From: Welwitschia mirabilis
Lineage: Eukaryota > Gnetophyta > Gnetopsida > Welwitschiales
NCBI GenBank assembly: GCA_051453625.1
Contig: JBOZIK010000001.1
Location: forward strand, 225,689,582 to 225,753,581
Direction: 5' to 3'
DNA: 64,000 bases
Position numbers and translations under genes: made by a program. Shown piece by piece: positions 12,275-23,845 of this stretch. The notes beneath the pieces are model-generated. The model worked only from the letters and a program-made list of their open reading frames with translations, searched no databases and had not been told where the DNA came from. Position 1 is the stretch's first letter. Each line of letters opens with the position of its first letter.

Positions 12275-13741
12275 GATCTTTCTACCTTTTGTAATATCAT
12301 ATCATATATTATGCTATTATTGGTGATCTGTAAATCATTTTAAGTCTTGAACTTAATGGAAAGTATCATAGTGCTTTGGTAGGTAATTTTTTACCTATCT
12401 TATTCTCCTTGTTTTCTCTCCCAAATATCCATCTAGATGCACCACACCAAGGACATTCATTTTTATCCTTATTATGCTTTGAATGTAATACACAATCATT
12501 AAGGCATGGATGTACTTAATAATATTTCCTACCTAAGGAATAAAATATCCTTTTTAATTCATAATGAGAAATTGGAATTGTATTACCTTATGGAAAAGAT
12601 TCATGTAAGAGCTCAAATAACTATAAGAATTAGAAAGCATTCCAAAAGGGTTAAATCCATCTATTGCAATACCAAATCTTACATGTTTAGAATCAAATTT
12701 AAATTCATCACATGATTCATTAGTGTTCTTCCATGAAATATAATCTGCTAGATGCCATATTATTTCATGATCTTTCTACCTTTTGAATGTCATATCATAT
12801 ATTATGCTATCGTTGGTGATGTGTAAAGCATTTTAAGTTTTGGATTTAATGGAAAGTATCATAGTACTTTGGTACGTAATTTTTTGCCTAGCTGATTCTC
12901 CTTGTATTCTGTCCTAGACATTAAGTATCATACTGCTTTAGTAGGTAATTTTTTACCTATCTTATTCTCCTTGTATTTTCTCCTAGATATCCATCTAGAT
13001 GCACCACACTAAGGACATTCATTTTTATCCTTATGATGCTTCCAATGTAATACACAATCGTTAGGGCATGGATGTATTTTATGATATTTAATACTTAGGG
13101 AATAAATTATCCTTTTTAATTCATAATGAGAAACTGGAATTGTATTACCTTCTACAAAAGATTCATGCAAGAGCTAAAACAACTATAACAATTAGAAAGC
13201 ATTCCAAAAGGGTTAAATCCATCTATTGTAATGCCAAGTCTTATGTGTTTAGAATCAAATTTAAATCCATCACATGATTCATCAGTGTTCTTCCATGAAA
13301 TAGAATTTGTTAGATGCCATATTATTCCATGATCATTATGCCTTTTGAAATGTTATACCATATATTATGCTATTATTGGTAATGCGTAAAGCATCTTAAG
13401 TCTTGCACTTAATGAAAACTTTCATAGTGCTTTGGCAAGTACTTTTTTACTTGGCTTATTCTCCTTGTATTTTCTTCTAGACATTAAGTATCATAGTGCT
13501 TTGGTAGTTAATTTTTTACCTATCTTATTCTCCTTGTATTCTCTCCTAAATATCCATCTAGATGCATCACACTAAGGACATTTAGTTTTATCCTTATGAT
13601 GCTTTCAATGTAATACACAATCATTAGGGCATGGGTGTATTTTATCATATTTCATACCTAGGAAGTAAAATATCCTTTTTAATTCATAATGAGAAATAGG
13701 AGTTGTATTACCTTCTGGAAAAGATTCATGGAAGAGCTTAA
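12275..13741 (-). pseudogene. CACTA TNP2 N-terminal segment, triplicated
   Basis: The minus strand encodes the TNP2 N-terminal region: IHPCPNDCVLHWKHHKDKN with ECP.CGASRW (a Cys-containing block near 13000-13080), then KYKENK and GKKLPTKA, and further on VRFGIAIDGFNPFGMLSNSY (12640-12700), the family's VRLGLASDGFNPFG block with its conserved D. The whole stretch occurs three times in tandem, so the frame runs N-terminal block to DGFNPFG block and then starts over. No copy is intact; each has stops such as ECP-stop-CGA. A functional protein would need one copy only. Confidence 0.85.
12275..13741. repeat. Three tandem copies of a 494-562 bp transposase segment
   Basis: Copies start at 12275, 12769 and 13331 with gatctttctacc or gatcattatgcc and run through the same landmarks (ttatgctatt, atccatctagatgca, ttaaatccatctatt). 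Copy 1 is 494 bp and copy 2 is 562 bp. The third is cut off near 13741. Copies 2 and 3 contain an extra internal duplication of about 70 bp around gtaggtaattttttacct that copy 1 lacks, so the array has a nested history. Confidence 0.9.
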
Positions 13742-16700
13742 GAAACATTGAAAATATTTACTTTGACCATTCATCCATTACTTTAATGGTGAGAAATTTA
13801 ACAATCATAGAAAGATTTAAATAATTTGTATAACGTGCATATAGTGGCTCCTTAGCATCTTTAGTTAGCATATCATATTTTGTATTTTTTGGTTACCATA
13901 TAAATTATCAAAATTTGAAAAATATTTGATGTTTTTCTTTTCATGTGATTTTTCACCATCATTAAAGTCTTGAAGGCTTATTTCACCATTGAAACTAGAT
14001 CATCCTATAAGATATTATGACCACTAGAAGGATCATTATGTTATTCTAAAGTTTTCTTATGCATAGTCCACTTTACATAGGTAAGATCCATGCCTTTACA
14101 TAAGAGATGCTCAAAGAATATATTTGACTATCAATAACAAGTGTTATAGCATTTTAAAAATGGACACAATATGCTTAAAGAATTGTCAATATTTTTACTT
14201 GCAAATTGTATGAGTTTGATGACATCATTCTCATACTCCTTGGATGTCCTACACATATTAATATTAGAAATATAAGTATTTAATGTTATTTAAAGTTATG
14301 GGTAAGGTTTTAAATGTATTTGGTTATGTAATACCTATTCATAAATGCCCATTTCTTATTTTTCATAATTGGACCCATTACTTAATGATATGGTTGTAAT
14401 GGTACCATCATATTTATCCTTACAATATTTGAAAAAATAAGTTAATTATCAAAAGGAATCGTTAACATTTTTAAAAATGCAATATAAATATGAGGTAGTG
14501 AAATGCTAATCCAATATTAAATTACTTGACTATAGCTAAGATGCCATATCAATATTCTGGTAAAGAATCCCAATGAATAATACATTAAATAGAGTTCAAA
14601 ACCAAATTTTAATAAAAACTTTATTTTTGTTGGTCTACATTGACAAAACATACTACAGACATTACTAGATTTTAACAATAATTTAATTTTTATTAGTTTA
14701 CATTAATAAAAATAAGTACAAATAGTAATAAAATTTGAGGAAATTACTAGAGGATTTCTTATGACTTCAAACACTTGAAAGATGTTGGGAAAATTCAATG
14801 CTTTAATAAGTCTATTAGAAGATCCTTCAAGAATTGTTTTAAGGAGGGATTACTATGAATGGAACACTTAACTCTCTAGAAACATCTATACTATAAAGGA
14901 AAATAGTTACATAGGTTAACATTACCCTTAAAGCCATTCATCTCTTTACATGTTAATGTTTGACAGTCCTATACACTAGAAGCAATGCTTAAAAGTGTAA
15001 TATTTTGATTGTAATTCATTTTCTTATTTGAAACATGACTTAAAGTCAAGTTCTCTATGTACTTTACTTGGTACTAATGCTTAACATTTGAAAAGTCATT
15101 TATCAAAGATCTTAAATTAACAAGTGTATTAAAACCAAGCAATAATCTAGAATTTTTAGCCAAAGAAGTGTTTTTTTCAATTGAATAAAATGCATGTACA
15201 TTATCAATTAGAGTTAATGGTAAAGACCTATTCATTTTATCTAAATAAAAGTTCTATTTAAGGTACATGATAGAAGGCATAGGCCTTTTATGGGATTTCA
15301 ATCCTCATGTAGAGCTTAGAAAGGGGCTATTCTAAGAAATGCTTGAGAAGCATTTCATGAAAATTTTATGAGAAAATCCTCTTTTGTTTTATAGAAGTGG
15401 CTTTTAAGGTAATAAAACATGGTGTTCATATCGTGAATGATGTATTTAGTGGACTTTTAGATGAGGATATGTTTTCAACTGTTAAATCACTTAGTGTTTA
15501 TAACATTCTAATGCACTTAAGAGGTAGACCATCAGCCATGTAAAATGAAAATAATGTCAATCATTCAAATGTATGTAAAGAAGTGGAACATGATTTTTTC
15601 AATCAAATAATGAATGAAAAGAGTTTTGGTATACCTACATGTAGGATCATAATAGATCTAGGCATTATATTTGCAAAGACCTTTAAACATAAAATGGATA
15701 TCCTAAAGGATCTGTTAGCTGTTTATCAAAATCTTAGAGTGAAAAGTATAACTACTTTTAACTACTTTCGATGCATCTATCTTGATTGACTCATCCTTAT
15801 GTGGTCTTAGGTAGAAGCACTTCCTTGACCCATGATACGCATACTTTGATTAGAGCTAACACCAAAACTCAAACTAATGATTCAATATCCATACAAATTG
15901 AATCAACTGATAAATAAAGATGATAATCTTAGTTAATGATGATTTGGAATATGTTTTTTATTATGCCCTACAACTCAATTGAGAGTGGTTGAGTAATTTC
16001 TTCATTTAACATTTGATTCAATTCTTTAATTTTTGACAGGATGTGTTCTTAATGATTGCATCATGTATCAAAGTCTAGAAACTAATAAATGTATACAAAT
16101 TTCATAATGTCAACAACCTAGATTCTAGTTTCTAGTTTCTAAGGTATGAAATAAGAGCCATCAATAGAAAATACATGTAATTTGTAAGCAAAGTAAGTGC
16201 ATATGATGGAAAATTCAATGAAAAATGACAACATTAGAGGATACATAAATTTTTTAGATGAATTATTATTAGATTGAATAATATGATATGAAAAGACAAA
16301 AATTCATGTAAGGTAATAGCGATACATGTAACTAAAAAGCTAGTGATACATGTAACTCAAAACTAAGCAAAAATTCTTTTTTAAAACTATAAGTAAACTT
16401 AAATTCTACCTAGTTCAAAATAATATTGCAATTACTTCTTAATAGTTTATTCACTTATGGTCATTAACTAAGATCATCTAATCTAATGAATTCATGGATA
16501 GATGGAAGAGGAAGGTGGTTGATGGAGTCAAGGAGGTGGAGAAATGAAAATGAAAGGGATGGAAGGTAAATTCTAAGGTTATGATAGTCTATTTAATGAA
16601 GCGAATGGAATTTTGGATTTCCTACCCAAAAATGCTTAAGACATTAATTATACAGATGTACATGCTTGTGAGGTTTTAAATGAAAAAGAGCATTAAGCAC

Positions 16701-16989
16701 AAAATTTTTAATTTTCTTAAGCCAAAATTTATTCTAAAAGGAAATCCTATTCTAAAAGAAAATCCTAACTAAAAATTACTTAAAGAAGCTAGAAACTTTT
16801 CAAGGACTTTTTCAAGGTATTGCATGTTTAAAGGCTTATAATAATGAATGTGATGTTTGAATGATGAATCAAAATTACATGGAGCATTCAAAAAGGATAA
16901 TGAATTCTTATAAATATTTATATATGAATTCATAAAATTGGGAAGAACATTAACACTAGTAGTAAAATTAATTTGTTTAAAATTAGAAA
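13742..16989. other. No gene recognised
   Basis: About 3.2 kb of AT-rich sequence with only short chance ORFs (for example 15583-15789 +). It may be the 3' part of the minus-strand gypsy-like element whose 5' end lies at 20608, or CACTA sequence. No LTR, TIR or protein motif was found to decide. Confidence 0.45.
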
Positions 16990-17708
16990 TCTTCCAACCC
17001 TTGGCTTGTTTCTATTTACTCAACAACTCATGCAAGACATTGTTTTTGGATGAAGACAAAGGTGAATTGAAAATCATAGGAGAAGGTGATTGATCATTAA
17101 GAGAAGTATTAGAAAATGGTTCTAATGATGTAAAAAGTCTTTCTTGATCATGAAGGTTTAAGACTTGTTCAAAAGATAAAGATGACATATTTGGTTTAAG
17201 GGGTTATTCAGAAAAAGGTTTTTTAAGGGATGGATTATCTTTAAGATCTTTTTAATGTACTTCTCTTCATTGAGGTCCCCAAGGAATTATTTCTCATAAG
17301 TTAATGCAAGAGATATAGGTTGAGGTTTAAAGATATGTTCAATTTAATTAATATCACTTTCATCCTCTATTGTGTAGCATTCAAATTTTTCTTCTCCCTC
17401 AAATGTTTGCTCACTTATTACACATTGATCATCATCGCTTGAAGTGTCTAATTGTATTCCGAAGTATACTCTATGTTCAAAAAACCGTTTACTCTCTTGT
17501 ATTATCTAAACTCAAGGTCCTCTTGGATTTCATCATTGATTTCTTCATAGTTTTATTCTTCATTCCTATGGAATAAGATTTGGATGTTGTTGATTTTAAT
17601 ATCACTAATCTCTTCAAGGTTTTCTAGGCTTGTGGGCTTATGAAAAGTAGGAAAGTTTTCTTCTTCTAATGCATTAGAGATTTGAGCAGTGACTTGAGTT
17701 AATTGTTG

Positions 17709-18610
17709 GATATCTTGCATAAATATTTGGCTTGCTTGCTCAAGTCTTTGGTTTGCTTATTCAANNNNNNNNNNNNNNNNNNNNNNNNNNNNNNNNNNNN
17801 NNNNNNNNNNNNNNNNNNNNNNNNNNNNNNNNNNNNNNNNNNNNNNNNNNNNNNNNNNNNNNNNNNNNNNNNNNNNNNNNNNNNNNNNNNNNNNNNNNNN
17901 NNNNNNNNNNNNNNNNNNNNNNNNNNNNNNNNNNNNNNNNNNNNNNNNNNNNNNNNNNNNNNNNNNNNNNNNNNNNNNNNNNNNNNNNNNNNNNNNNNNN
18001 NNNNNNNNNNNNNNNNNNNNNNNNNNNNNNNNNNNNNNNNNNNNNNNNNNNNNNNNNNNNNNNNNNNNNNNNNNNNNNNNNNNNNNNNNNNNNNNNNNNN
18101 NNNNNNNNNNNNNNNNNNNNNNNNNNNNNNNNNNNNNNNNNNNNNNNNNNNNNNNNNNNNNNNNNNNNNNNNNNNNNNNNNNNNNNNNNNNNNNNNNNNN
18201 NNNNNNNNNNNNNNNNNNNNNNNNNNNNNNNNNNNNNNNNNNNNNNNNNNNNNNNNNNNNNNNNNNNNNNNNNNNNNNNNNNNNNNNNNNNNNNNNNNNN
18301 NNNNNNNNNNNNNNNNNNNNNNNNNNNNNNNNNNNNNNNNNNNNNNNNNNNNNNNNNNNNNNNNNNNNNNNNNNNNNNNNNNNNNNNNNNNNNNNNNNNN
18401 NNNNNNNNNNNNNNNNNNNNNNNNNNNNNNNNNNNNNNNNNNNNNNNNNNNNNNNNNNNNNNNNNNNNNNNNNNNNNNNNNNNNNNNNNNNNNNNNNNNN
18501 NNNNNNNNNNNNNNNGATATCGTGCATAAATATTTGGCTTGCTTGCTCAAGTCTTTGGTTTGCTTATTCAAGTCTTTGGTTCGTTCACTCTTGTCTTTGA
18601 TTTATTTGAT
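17709..18610 (-). repeat. 21-bp heptad-coding minisatellite interrupted by a gap
   Basis: Units of the type caagtctttggtttgcttat repeat every 21 bp, with a diverged unit (cttgtctttgattt) at the right. On the minus strand each unit encodes seven residues such as NKQTKDL. A 57-bp stretch beginning gatatc and ending ttattcaa occurs at 17709-17765 and again at 18516-18572 with one mismatch, directly on each side of the gap. Confidence 0.85.
17766..18515. other. Assembly gap (750 N) inside the heptad repeat
   Basis: Flanked by near-identical 57-bp sequence. The gap is therefore either a longer repeat array or a scaffolding artefact. Confidence 0.99.
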
Positions 18611-19736
18611 CTTGAAATTCTATGAATAATATAAGGATATGTTTGAAGAAATTTGAAGAGCATTTGGGGATGAAGGGTATTAATTAAAGGATGAAGGATA
18701 TGAAAGAGGAAATGAAGGGTATGGATCAAAGAACATCAAATATGAAGTTAAAGAATAAGGATCATGAGGGATGAAGGAAGAAGTGGGATCAAACATTCTT
18801 GGTTCGTGATAGATATTTTCAAGTTCAAAGTTGTAAGGAGTTTAATTTATGGACAGAGGGAATTGAGGGTAGTCTTCAAAGATCTATTTATTATCATAAG
18901 GATTTATGGGTTGCAATTAGTATAAGTTACATTAAATGTAATCCTTGAGAGTTTGTCTTAATTTAATAAAATATCCTATGGTTTGTTTAGATTAATTATC
19001 ATTCTAAAAACTATAAGAATAGATAGGTTGATTATTAGAAGATATTTAAAATGGATTTAAGGCCCAACTCATCATTTAAATTCAATAAAATCAAGATTTT
19101 TAGTTAAATATTTACATTTTCTGGGTTTTATAATGCAAGGCCAAGGAAAAAATTAACAAAAACCTAAAGATGTCTGAAACTTAAATTTTTGCAACCTAGG
19201 AAAATAAACCTAACTTTTTAATTTTTCTTAAAATTTTTAACAAAAATAAAAACTAACAGAATTGAAAAATGTACAAAGAATTTATAGAAATCAAAAAACA
19301 CATAAAATATAGAAATCATTAGAGTTTATTTTAGTTTAAGATCATGAACTTCTATTTGGTTTCACTTGTAAGAAAATTCATTAGATCTATAATTCAAAAA
19401 TATTACACATAAAACTAACATTTTAGATATTAGAAAGATAATAAAAATTACAACTACTAGTTTAGGTGTTATTGGAAATGGAACAATACCTATCACTATA
19501 AGAAAAAGAAAACAACACTCCAAAGAAAAACAAAAAGGACTTGTTTAGATATCATTGGAAAAAGAACTAGTACCAACCATTGGAAAGAAAAATAAACAAA
19601 CACACAAAAGAAAAAAAAAATGAATTAATTTAGGTATCATTAGAGAGATAAGTACCCGCTGTTGGAAAAACAAAATCTAATAAAAAATTTCAAGAAAAAT
19701 AATAAGGTACTTATGAAAAATTATTATGCCAATACA

Positions 19737-19754
19737 TCCTTAGAAACAGCACCA
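19737..19754 (-). promoter_or_regulatory. Degenerate primer-binding site, tRNA-Asp type
   Basis: tccttagaaacagcacca is the reverse complement of the gypsy Athila/Tat-type PBS tggcgccgttgccgggga, mainly with C/T or G/A differences. It lies just inside the LTR-like block and points to a minus-strand element. Confidence 0.65.
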
Positions 19755-19759
19755 AAATA

Positions 19760-20608
19760 TGATTAATTATAGTATAATGTTTGAATTTAAACTAAGTAAA
19801 ACACCTAGTATTATTCCTTCACAGGGATGTAGGAGGCAAATTAATCAAAAGGTATATAGTTATTCTATCTTGTAATTAAAAAATCAACAAAATAAAACCA
19901 GAAGTTAAGAGAAATAAAGTGATCTTTAAATGATCTTCAATTGGTAATGAAAGGGGAAAAAAATGCTCTAAGGATCTAGCAATTCATGCAACTCTCCTCC
20001 TTTACTCCAAAGATTTCTGCATTTTAAAACATGCACTAAGTCATTGAGTCATTGAGGCTTAGCATGAAGGCATAATCTCATCAACCACATGAGTGTTGGT
20101 AAGTTATCAAATCTTCTCAATACTCCATAATGCTTTATAAGCATGGAAAGTATGAACCTAAGTGCACAAAATCAATTAGACAATAGGAACTATAAATTAT
20201 GAAAGTAACATGAAATAACTCACATGGTTTAAAAGAATGTGACAATTAAATAATCTTGTCTAAATACTACTAATACCATTTATAATCATTAATAGTAAAA
20301 GAATAAGCTTATTTTAAGAACTAATCCTACCTAAATACCACTAATACCAAATAAGATTGCATATTAACAATTATAGGCTTTAAACCAAATCTTTATTCAA
20401 ACTTAAAGAAATGCATTACATAAAATGAAGGAGGAGAAGAAGGAGAGCTCCTCAACTAGCCTTGAGCATTTTACCCCCAAGAAAGAGTACTAGAGCACCC
20501 TGATATTCAAGCCTTGAAGTCTTTCCTAGGTTTGCTAACCAAAAGTTGAATACAATGAAGGGTTCAAGGCCCTTTTATAAGAAGAGACAGGGGTAAGGGA
20601 TGGTTACA
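19760..20608 (-). repeat. LTR (5' LTR of minus-strand gypsy-like element), tentative
   Basis: The block starts tgatta next to the PBS and ends tggttaca at 20608, giving TG...CA ends about 850 bp apart. It holds a minus-strand TATA box near its upstream end. No partner LTR was found within the window, so the right border is inferred from the CA end and from the abutting CACTA-type TIR. Confidence 0.5.
20572..20579 (-). promoter_or_regulatory. TATA box of the LTR promoter
   Basis: Minus strand reads TATAAAAG in aagggcc context, placed as expected inside an LTR. Confidence 0.5.
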
Positions 20609-20765
20609 CGCTGCAAGAAATATAGGCTTTTAAGGCGTTGTTAAAATAAATGCCTTAATAGTCCCTCTTCAATGTTTTTAAGGCGTTTATAGAAAAACTC
20701 CTTAAATTGTCCTAATCTTTTAAGGTGTTTAATTTGACAAACGTCGTAAAAGCTCATTCCATTAA
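20609..20765 (+). repeat. Left TIR and subterminal repeat region
   Basis: TIR 20609-20637, followed by several ttttaaggcgttt and aaatgcctta motifs in both orientations. These are the usual transposase-accessory binding sites of CACTA elements. The minus-strand ORF at 20641-20826 is a by-product of the repeats. Confidence 0.7.
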
Positions 20766-21134
20766 AAAAAAATTTTCCGCACACTATCAAAAATAAAACC
20801 ATCATGTGCACATAGAGACATCGCAAAATCTAAATCCACTTTGTGTGTATAGCCGGCCATATGCTTGTGTGAACGGGGACCATATGCAACCACGGGGATA
20901 ATGTAACAACCTCAACCGCAACCCCAATGTACTGATATTCCAAATAATTATGGGACACATACTAGTAGGTTAAGAGCCTGACGCGGATTGGCCAAAACCA
21001 TTTCGTATTACCTGAACAGCACATAACCATCCACAACATGAAGGTGGGCAGTGATCTAGAAGTTGTGAAGAAACAACAATGGAATCTGATGACCACGACT
21101 GGAGTGCTATAACTTTTACATTGAAATTTATGGG
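20766..21134. other. No gene recognised; slightly GC-richer stretch
   Basis: 20830-21050 is richer in C and G than its surroundings (caacctcaaccgcaacccc). It may be captured sequence of unknown origin. Confidence 0.4.
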
Positions 21135-22112
21135 AGCAAGTAAGATAGGTTAATGGACAAATAATTTATGAAATATCCCAGTGAGATCACTTGAAAAATG
21201 GTGGACAAGAATATTAAAGAGGTCATTACTGCTAGACGTTAAAAGGGAATAAGAAGAATTGAATAGATTGAATAGCTTTCATATTTGTCTCATGTGGCAA
21301 TGACTCCTGCACAAAAGCTAGGGGTTTTCATCAATGTTACATCTGCTTAGTTTGATATAAACCCTAGTCTTAACACTCATATGCCCATCTCCATGTGAAA
21401 AAAATTCATGCAGAATATTCTTACCATTCTTGACATATTGGCCCAATATCCAAACATTGTTTTAGATGATTCTACGGAGCCCGATGAAAAAGAGACGCAG
21501 AACAGTGTAGATTATCAAGGTAAAATTCGGGTTTGGGGTAATCTTGTTGTATTCGTTAAGTGAATTGATAGTGAATTTTTCAAAATCTTATAGTTTATTG
21601 ATCCCCATACTAAGGAATATGTTGAGAGGCTTCAAGATAAGCCATTGTTCATGGAAATTTCCCAAAATGTTCTAGACTATGTTGAGAGAATTCAGGATTT
21701 GAGGGCAGCTGCTAAAGTTGCCCTAAAATGGGTTGAACTAATTTATTATAAGCCTAAGGAGGTCTATGAAGTCATGTGCAATTTGGCTGAAATGCAAAGT
21801 AGGAACAAATGGCCAAACTCTATCGGTACAACAGAGAAGGATTTAGTTAAAAATGCTGATGAAAGTGATAAGACAAATGCAGAAATGGAAGTTGATCTGA
21901 AAGGACTACCTCATTTCATTATCATTCCTAAAATTGTTCCAAGGAGGCTCACATTTCTAGAGCATAGCAGGATGCTCATGAATAATTTGGTTTCTCTAAT
22001 CTATAGATATGGAGATGAACATATGAAAGCAAGGGTGATGCTTTGTGACATATATCATCATGCCATTATAGATGAGTTTTTGATGGCCCAAGATTTGTTG
22101 CTTTTACATTGA
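21135..22112 (+). pseudogene. eIF3c (translation initiation factor 3 subunit c) fragment
   Basis: One reading frame of about 325 codons follows plant eIF3c. It starts at SK-stop-DRLMDK near 21135 and reads [90 protein letters not shown] and LVSLIYRYGDEHMKARVMLC, ending YHHAIIDEFLMAQDLLLLH. This is about the central third of the roughly 900-residue protein; the C-terminal PCI region is absent. eIF3c is a core scaffold subunit of eIF3, which binds the 40S ribosome. There is no frameshift, but about ten in-frame stops occur. Nearly all fall where the family has W, Q or R, so TGG, CAG/CAA or CGA changed by C-to-T or G-to-A. From 21645 on the frame is open for 155 codons. No intron is visible. Confidence 0.92.
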
Positions 22113-22719
22113 AATAAATTGTATGATATTTGGTGAATGTCATGTTTGTTAGCTATGTTTCAGAATTCCTAATTTTGTAGTTTGTCTTCAGACATAAATC
22201 TTGTCGTTCAAAATTGTTTGAAATAACTTTTCTCAAATTGTCTAATTGTAGCTTTAGACATAGAAATTAATGGCTAGGTTTCACACCTTTTTCTAATTTT
22301 TTATCTTGACTTTCCTTGAATGAATTATAAATTTCCTTGATCTAAACTTCCTTTTGGATTGCAAAATCTCTAAAAATTTTAAAATAGTTAAGAAAAAAAG
22401 TTCTATTACTTTATTTTATGGTATAATTTCCTATAGTTGTAATTCATTTGTAATCCGTATAGCTTTGTGATTTGTTTTTGAAGTAGCCATTGTGTATTGG
22501 TGGGACTTGCTATGTGACTTTACATTAGGATTGGGATTTTTTTTCGAGATTGAAATGTATTTGCTAGATGCACTCATCCTCTTTGTTGGTTCAAGTTTAC
22601 CTTTTCACAAACAATCATTGGTTTTTAGAATGCATAAGATGACTATACACTTAAATGTTTAGAAGCAAAGCCTTTCTTCATAACTTACAAATCCCTTCTA
22701 TGAATAAGTCTCATTTGTT
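22113..22719. other. No gene recognised
   Basis: AT-rich spacer between the eIF3c and topoisomerase II pieces. The eIF3c homology stops at the codon after DLLLLH and does not resume. Confidence 0.5.
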
Positions 22720-23845
22720 GCAGTGAAATTACTTAGGCTATTGGTTGTTGCAATGATCCTGCAACAGGTATGTGCCCATCATTCCTATTTTCTTGTAAAT
22801 GGATGTGAAGGAGTTGGAACTAGATGGAGTTCTCTTATGCCTAATTATAATTCAAGAGATATTCTTGCAAACATTATAAGGATGGTTAAGGATAAGCCTA
22901 TGCAAGCCATGGATCCTTGGTACAATGGCTTCAAGGTAAACTTCTCTGTCCATTAGAAAGCTTTCATTTATGTTATTTCTTTCCCTTTTAAGGATACTTG
23001 AATGTACCAAAAACTTTATTCTCTTATTTTATCAATATGAAGGATACTATTAAGTAAACATCCACAAAGGAGAATGGTGTGGCCTGCATGATAAATGGTA
23101 TCATAGAGGATGTTGATGAGACAACGTTGAGGATAACAGAGCTTTTAATCTAAAAATGGACTCAAGATTGCAAAGAGTTTTTGGAAGGACTCATGCCAAA
23201 TTCCTTTGATAAATCCAAGCTTGGTTTTATCAACGTATTTAACATTACAAACTAGTTTATGGTTTATTGAAGAAATATGTCTAAAGTGTGAAGCTTTAGT
23301 GTATGTTTATTAAAGAAAAACTCTCTTTCTTTAGGACTACAAGGAGTTTAATACTAATACGATGTGATGCTTTCAGAAGAAAACTCCAAGAATATCTGCT
23401 AAAGAAATTCAAACTTACTTCCTCAATCAGCACAAGCAACATGCACCTCTTTGATGAAAATGGAGGAATCTAGAAATATGAGACACCTAAAAAGAGTAAT
23501 CCCTTTGTGTTATTATTGTTCTTATCTTTGCATGTTTTTTTGATATGACTCTTGCTTCATGTTTCATTTTCTAATAATGAAATTACTTTTAGTTCTGGAG
23601 GCCTTCTACCCAATCTAGCTTGAGTTCTATGAACAGAGAAAGGTATGAAGAAATTGTTTCTTCTAGAATATAAAATTAGATATAGAGTGCTAAAAAACCT
23701 TTGTCCCATAATAGAAATTTCAAATGGCTAATCTTGAATAGTTAAAACTACAAAACAAAGTCAGATTCATAATAGGTATTGTTGGTGGAGAAATAATAGC
23801 AAGTAATTGAAAGAGGGCCAAGCTGTTTATGCAGTTGAAGAACAA
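22720..23845 (+). pseudogene. DNA topoisomerase II fragment with introns
   Basis: Five exon pieces in order follow plant TOP2. Piece 1 (to 22935): VPIIP, a frameshift, then LVNGCEGVGTRWSS, PNYNSRDILANI and MDPWYNGFK. Piece 2 (from 23044): EDVDETTLRITELLI, then WTQDCKEFLEGLM. Piece 3 (23335-23495): DYKEFNTNT, LSEEN, then LLKKFKLTSSISTSNMHLFD after a frame change. Piece 4 (23593-23642): LEAFYPI-stop-LEFYEQRK. Piece 5 (about 23714-23845): LQNKVRFIIGIVGGEIIASN and KRAKLFMQLKNK. These come from the breakage-reunion/winged-helix core, downstream of the ATPase and Toprim regions. Introns retain GT...AG (22936-23043, 23496-23592) or a GT donor (23643). Stops and frameshifts rule out function. The retained introns show it was copied from genomic DNA. 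Confidence 0.92.

Larger units (their letters stand above)
4424..13741 (-). mobile_element. Decayed CACTA (En/Spm) transposon, minus strand
   Basis: Reading the minus strand from 13741 down to 4424 gives the normal CACTA gene order: TNP2 transposase N-terminus, TNP2 core and C-terminus, DUF4218, DUF4216, then a TNPA-like protein. Every part carries stops and frameshifts. A small LTR element (6211-8505) has inserted between the DUF4216 and TNPA-like parts, and a 958-N gap removes the middle of TNP2. I could not identify terminal CACTA repeats for this element, so the limits given are those of recognisable coding sequence only. Confidence 0.8.
16990..19000 (-). pseudogene. Gypsy-like gag pseudogene with heptad repeat
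   Basis: On the minus strand a frame with a few stops runs from about 19000: DYPQFPLS, then RMFDPTSSFIPHDPYSLTSY, DPYPSFPLSYPSSF, then KDKSERTKDLNKQTKDLSKQ. This Pro/Tyr/Ser-rich stretch followed by a coiled coil is typical of the gag C-terminal region of Athila/Tat-type gypsy elements. After the gap come ALEEENFPTFHKPTSLENLEE and acidic sequence. The 21-bp repeat encodes 7-residue units ending in Leu, so it should form a heptad coiled coil. Context supports gag: a primer-binding site and an LTR lie upstream on the same strand. No pol motif was seen downstream. Family assignment is by pattern, not by a diagnostic motif. Confidence 0.55.

Noticed and set aside
11232-12326. Long ORFs on both strands across runs of N (also at 17699-18629, 42229-43089, 46704-47322, 59366-59818 and 59967-60230)
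   Set aside because: They are open only because N codons cannot be stops. The real residues at their ends belong to transposon remnants or to nothing recognisable.
20641-20826. 61-codon minus-strand ORF
   Set aside because: Formed by the subterminal repeats of the CACTA-type end.
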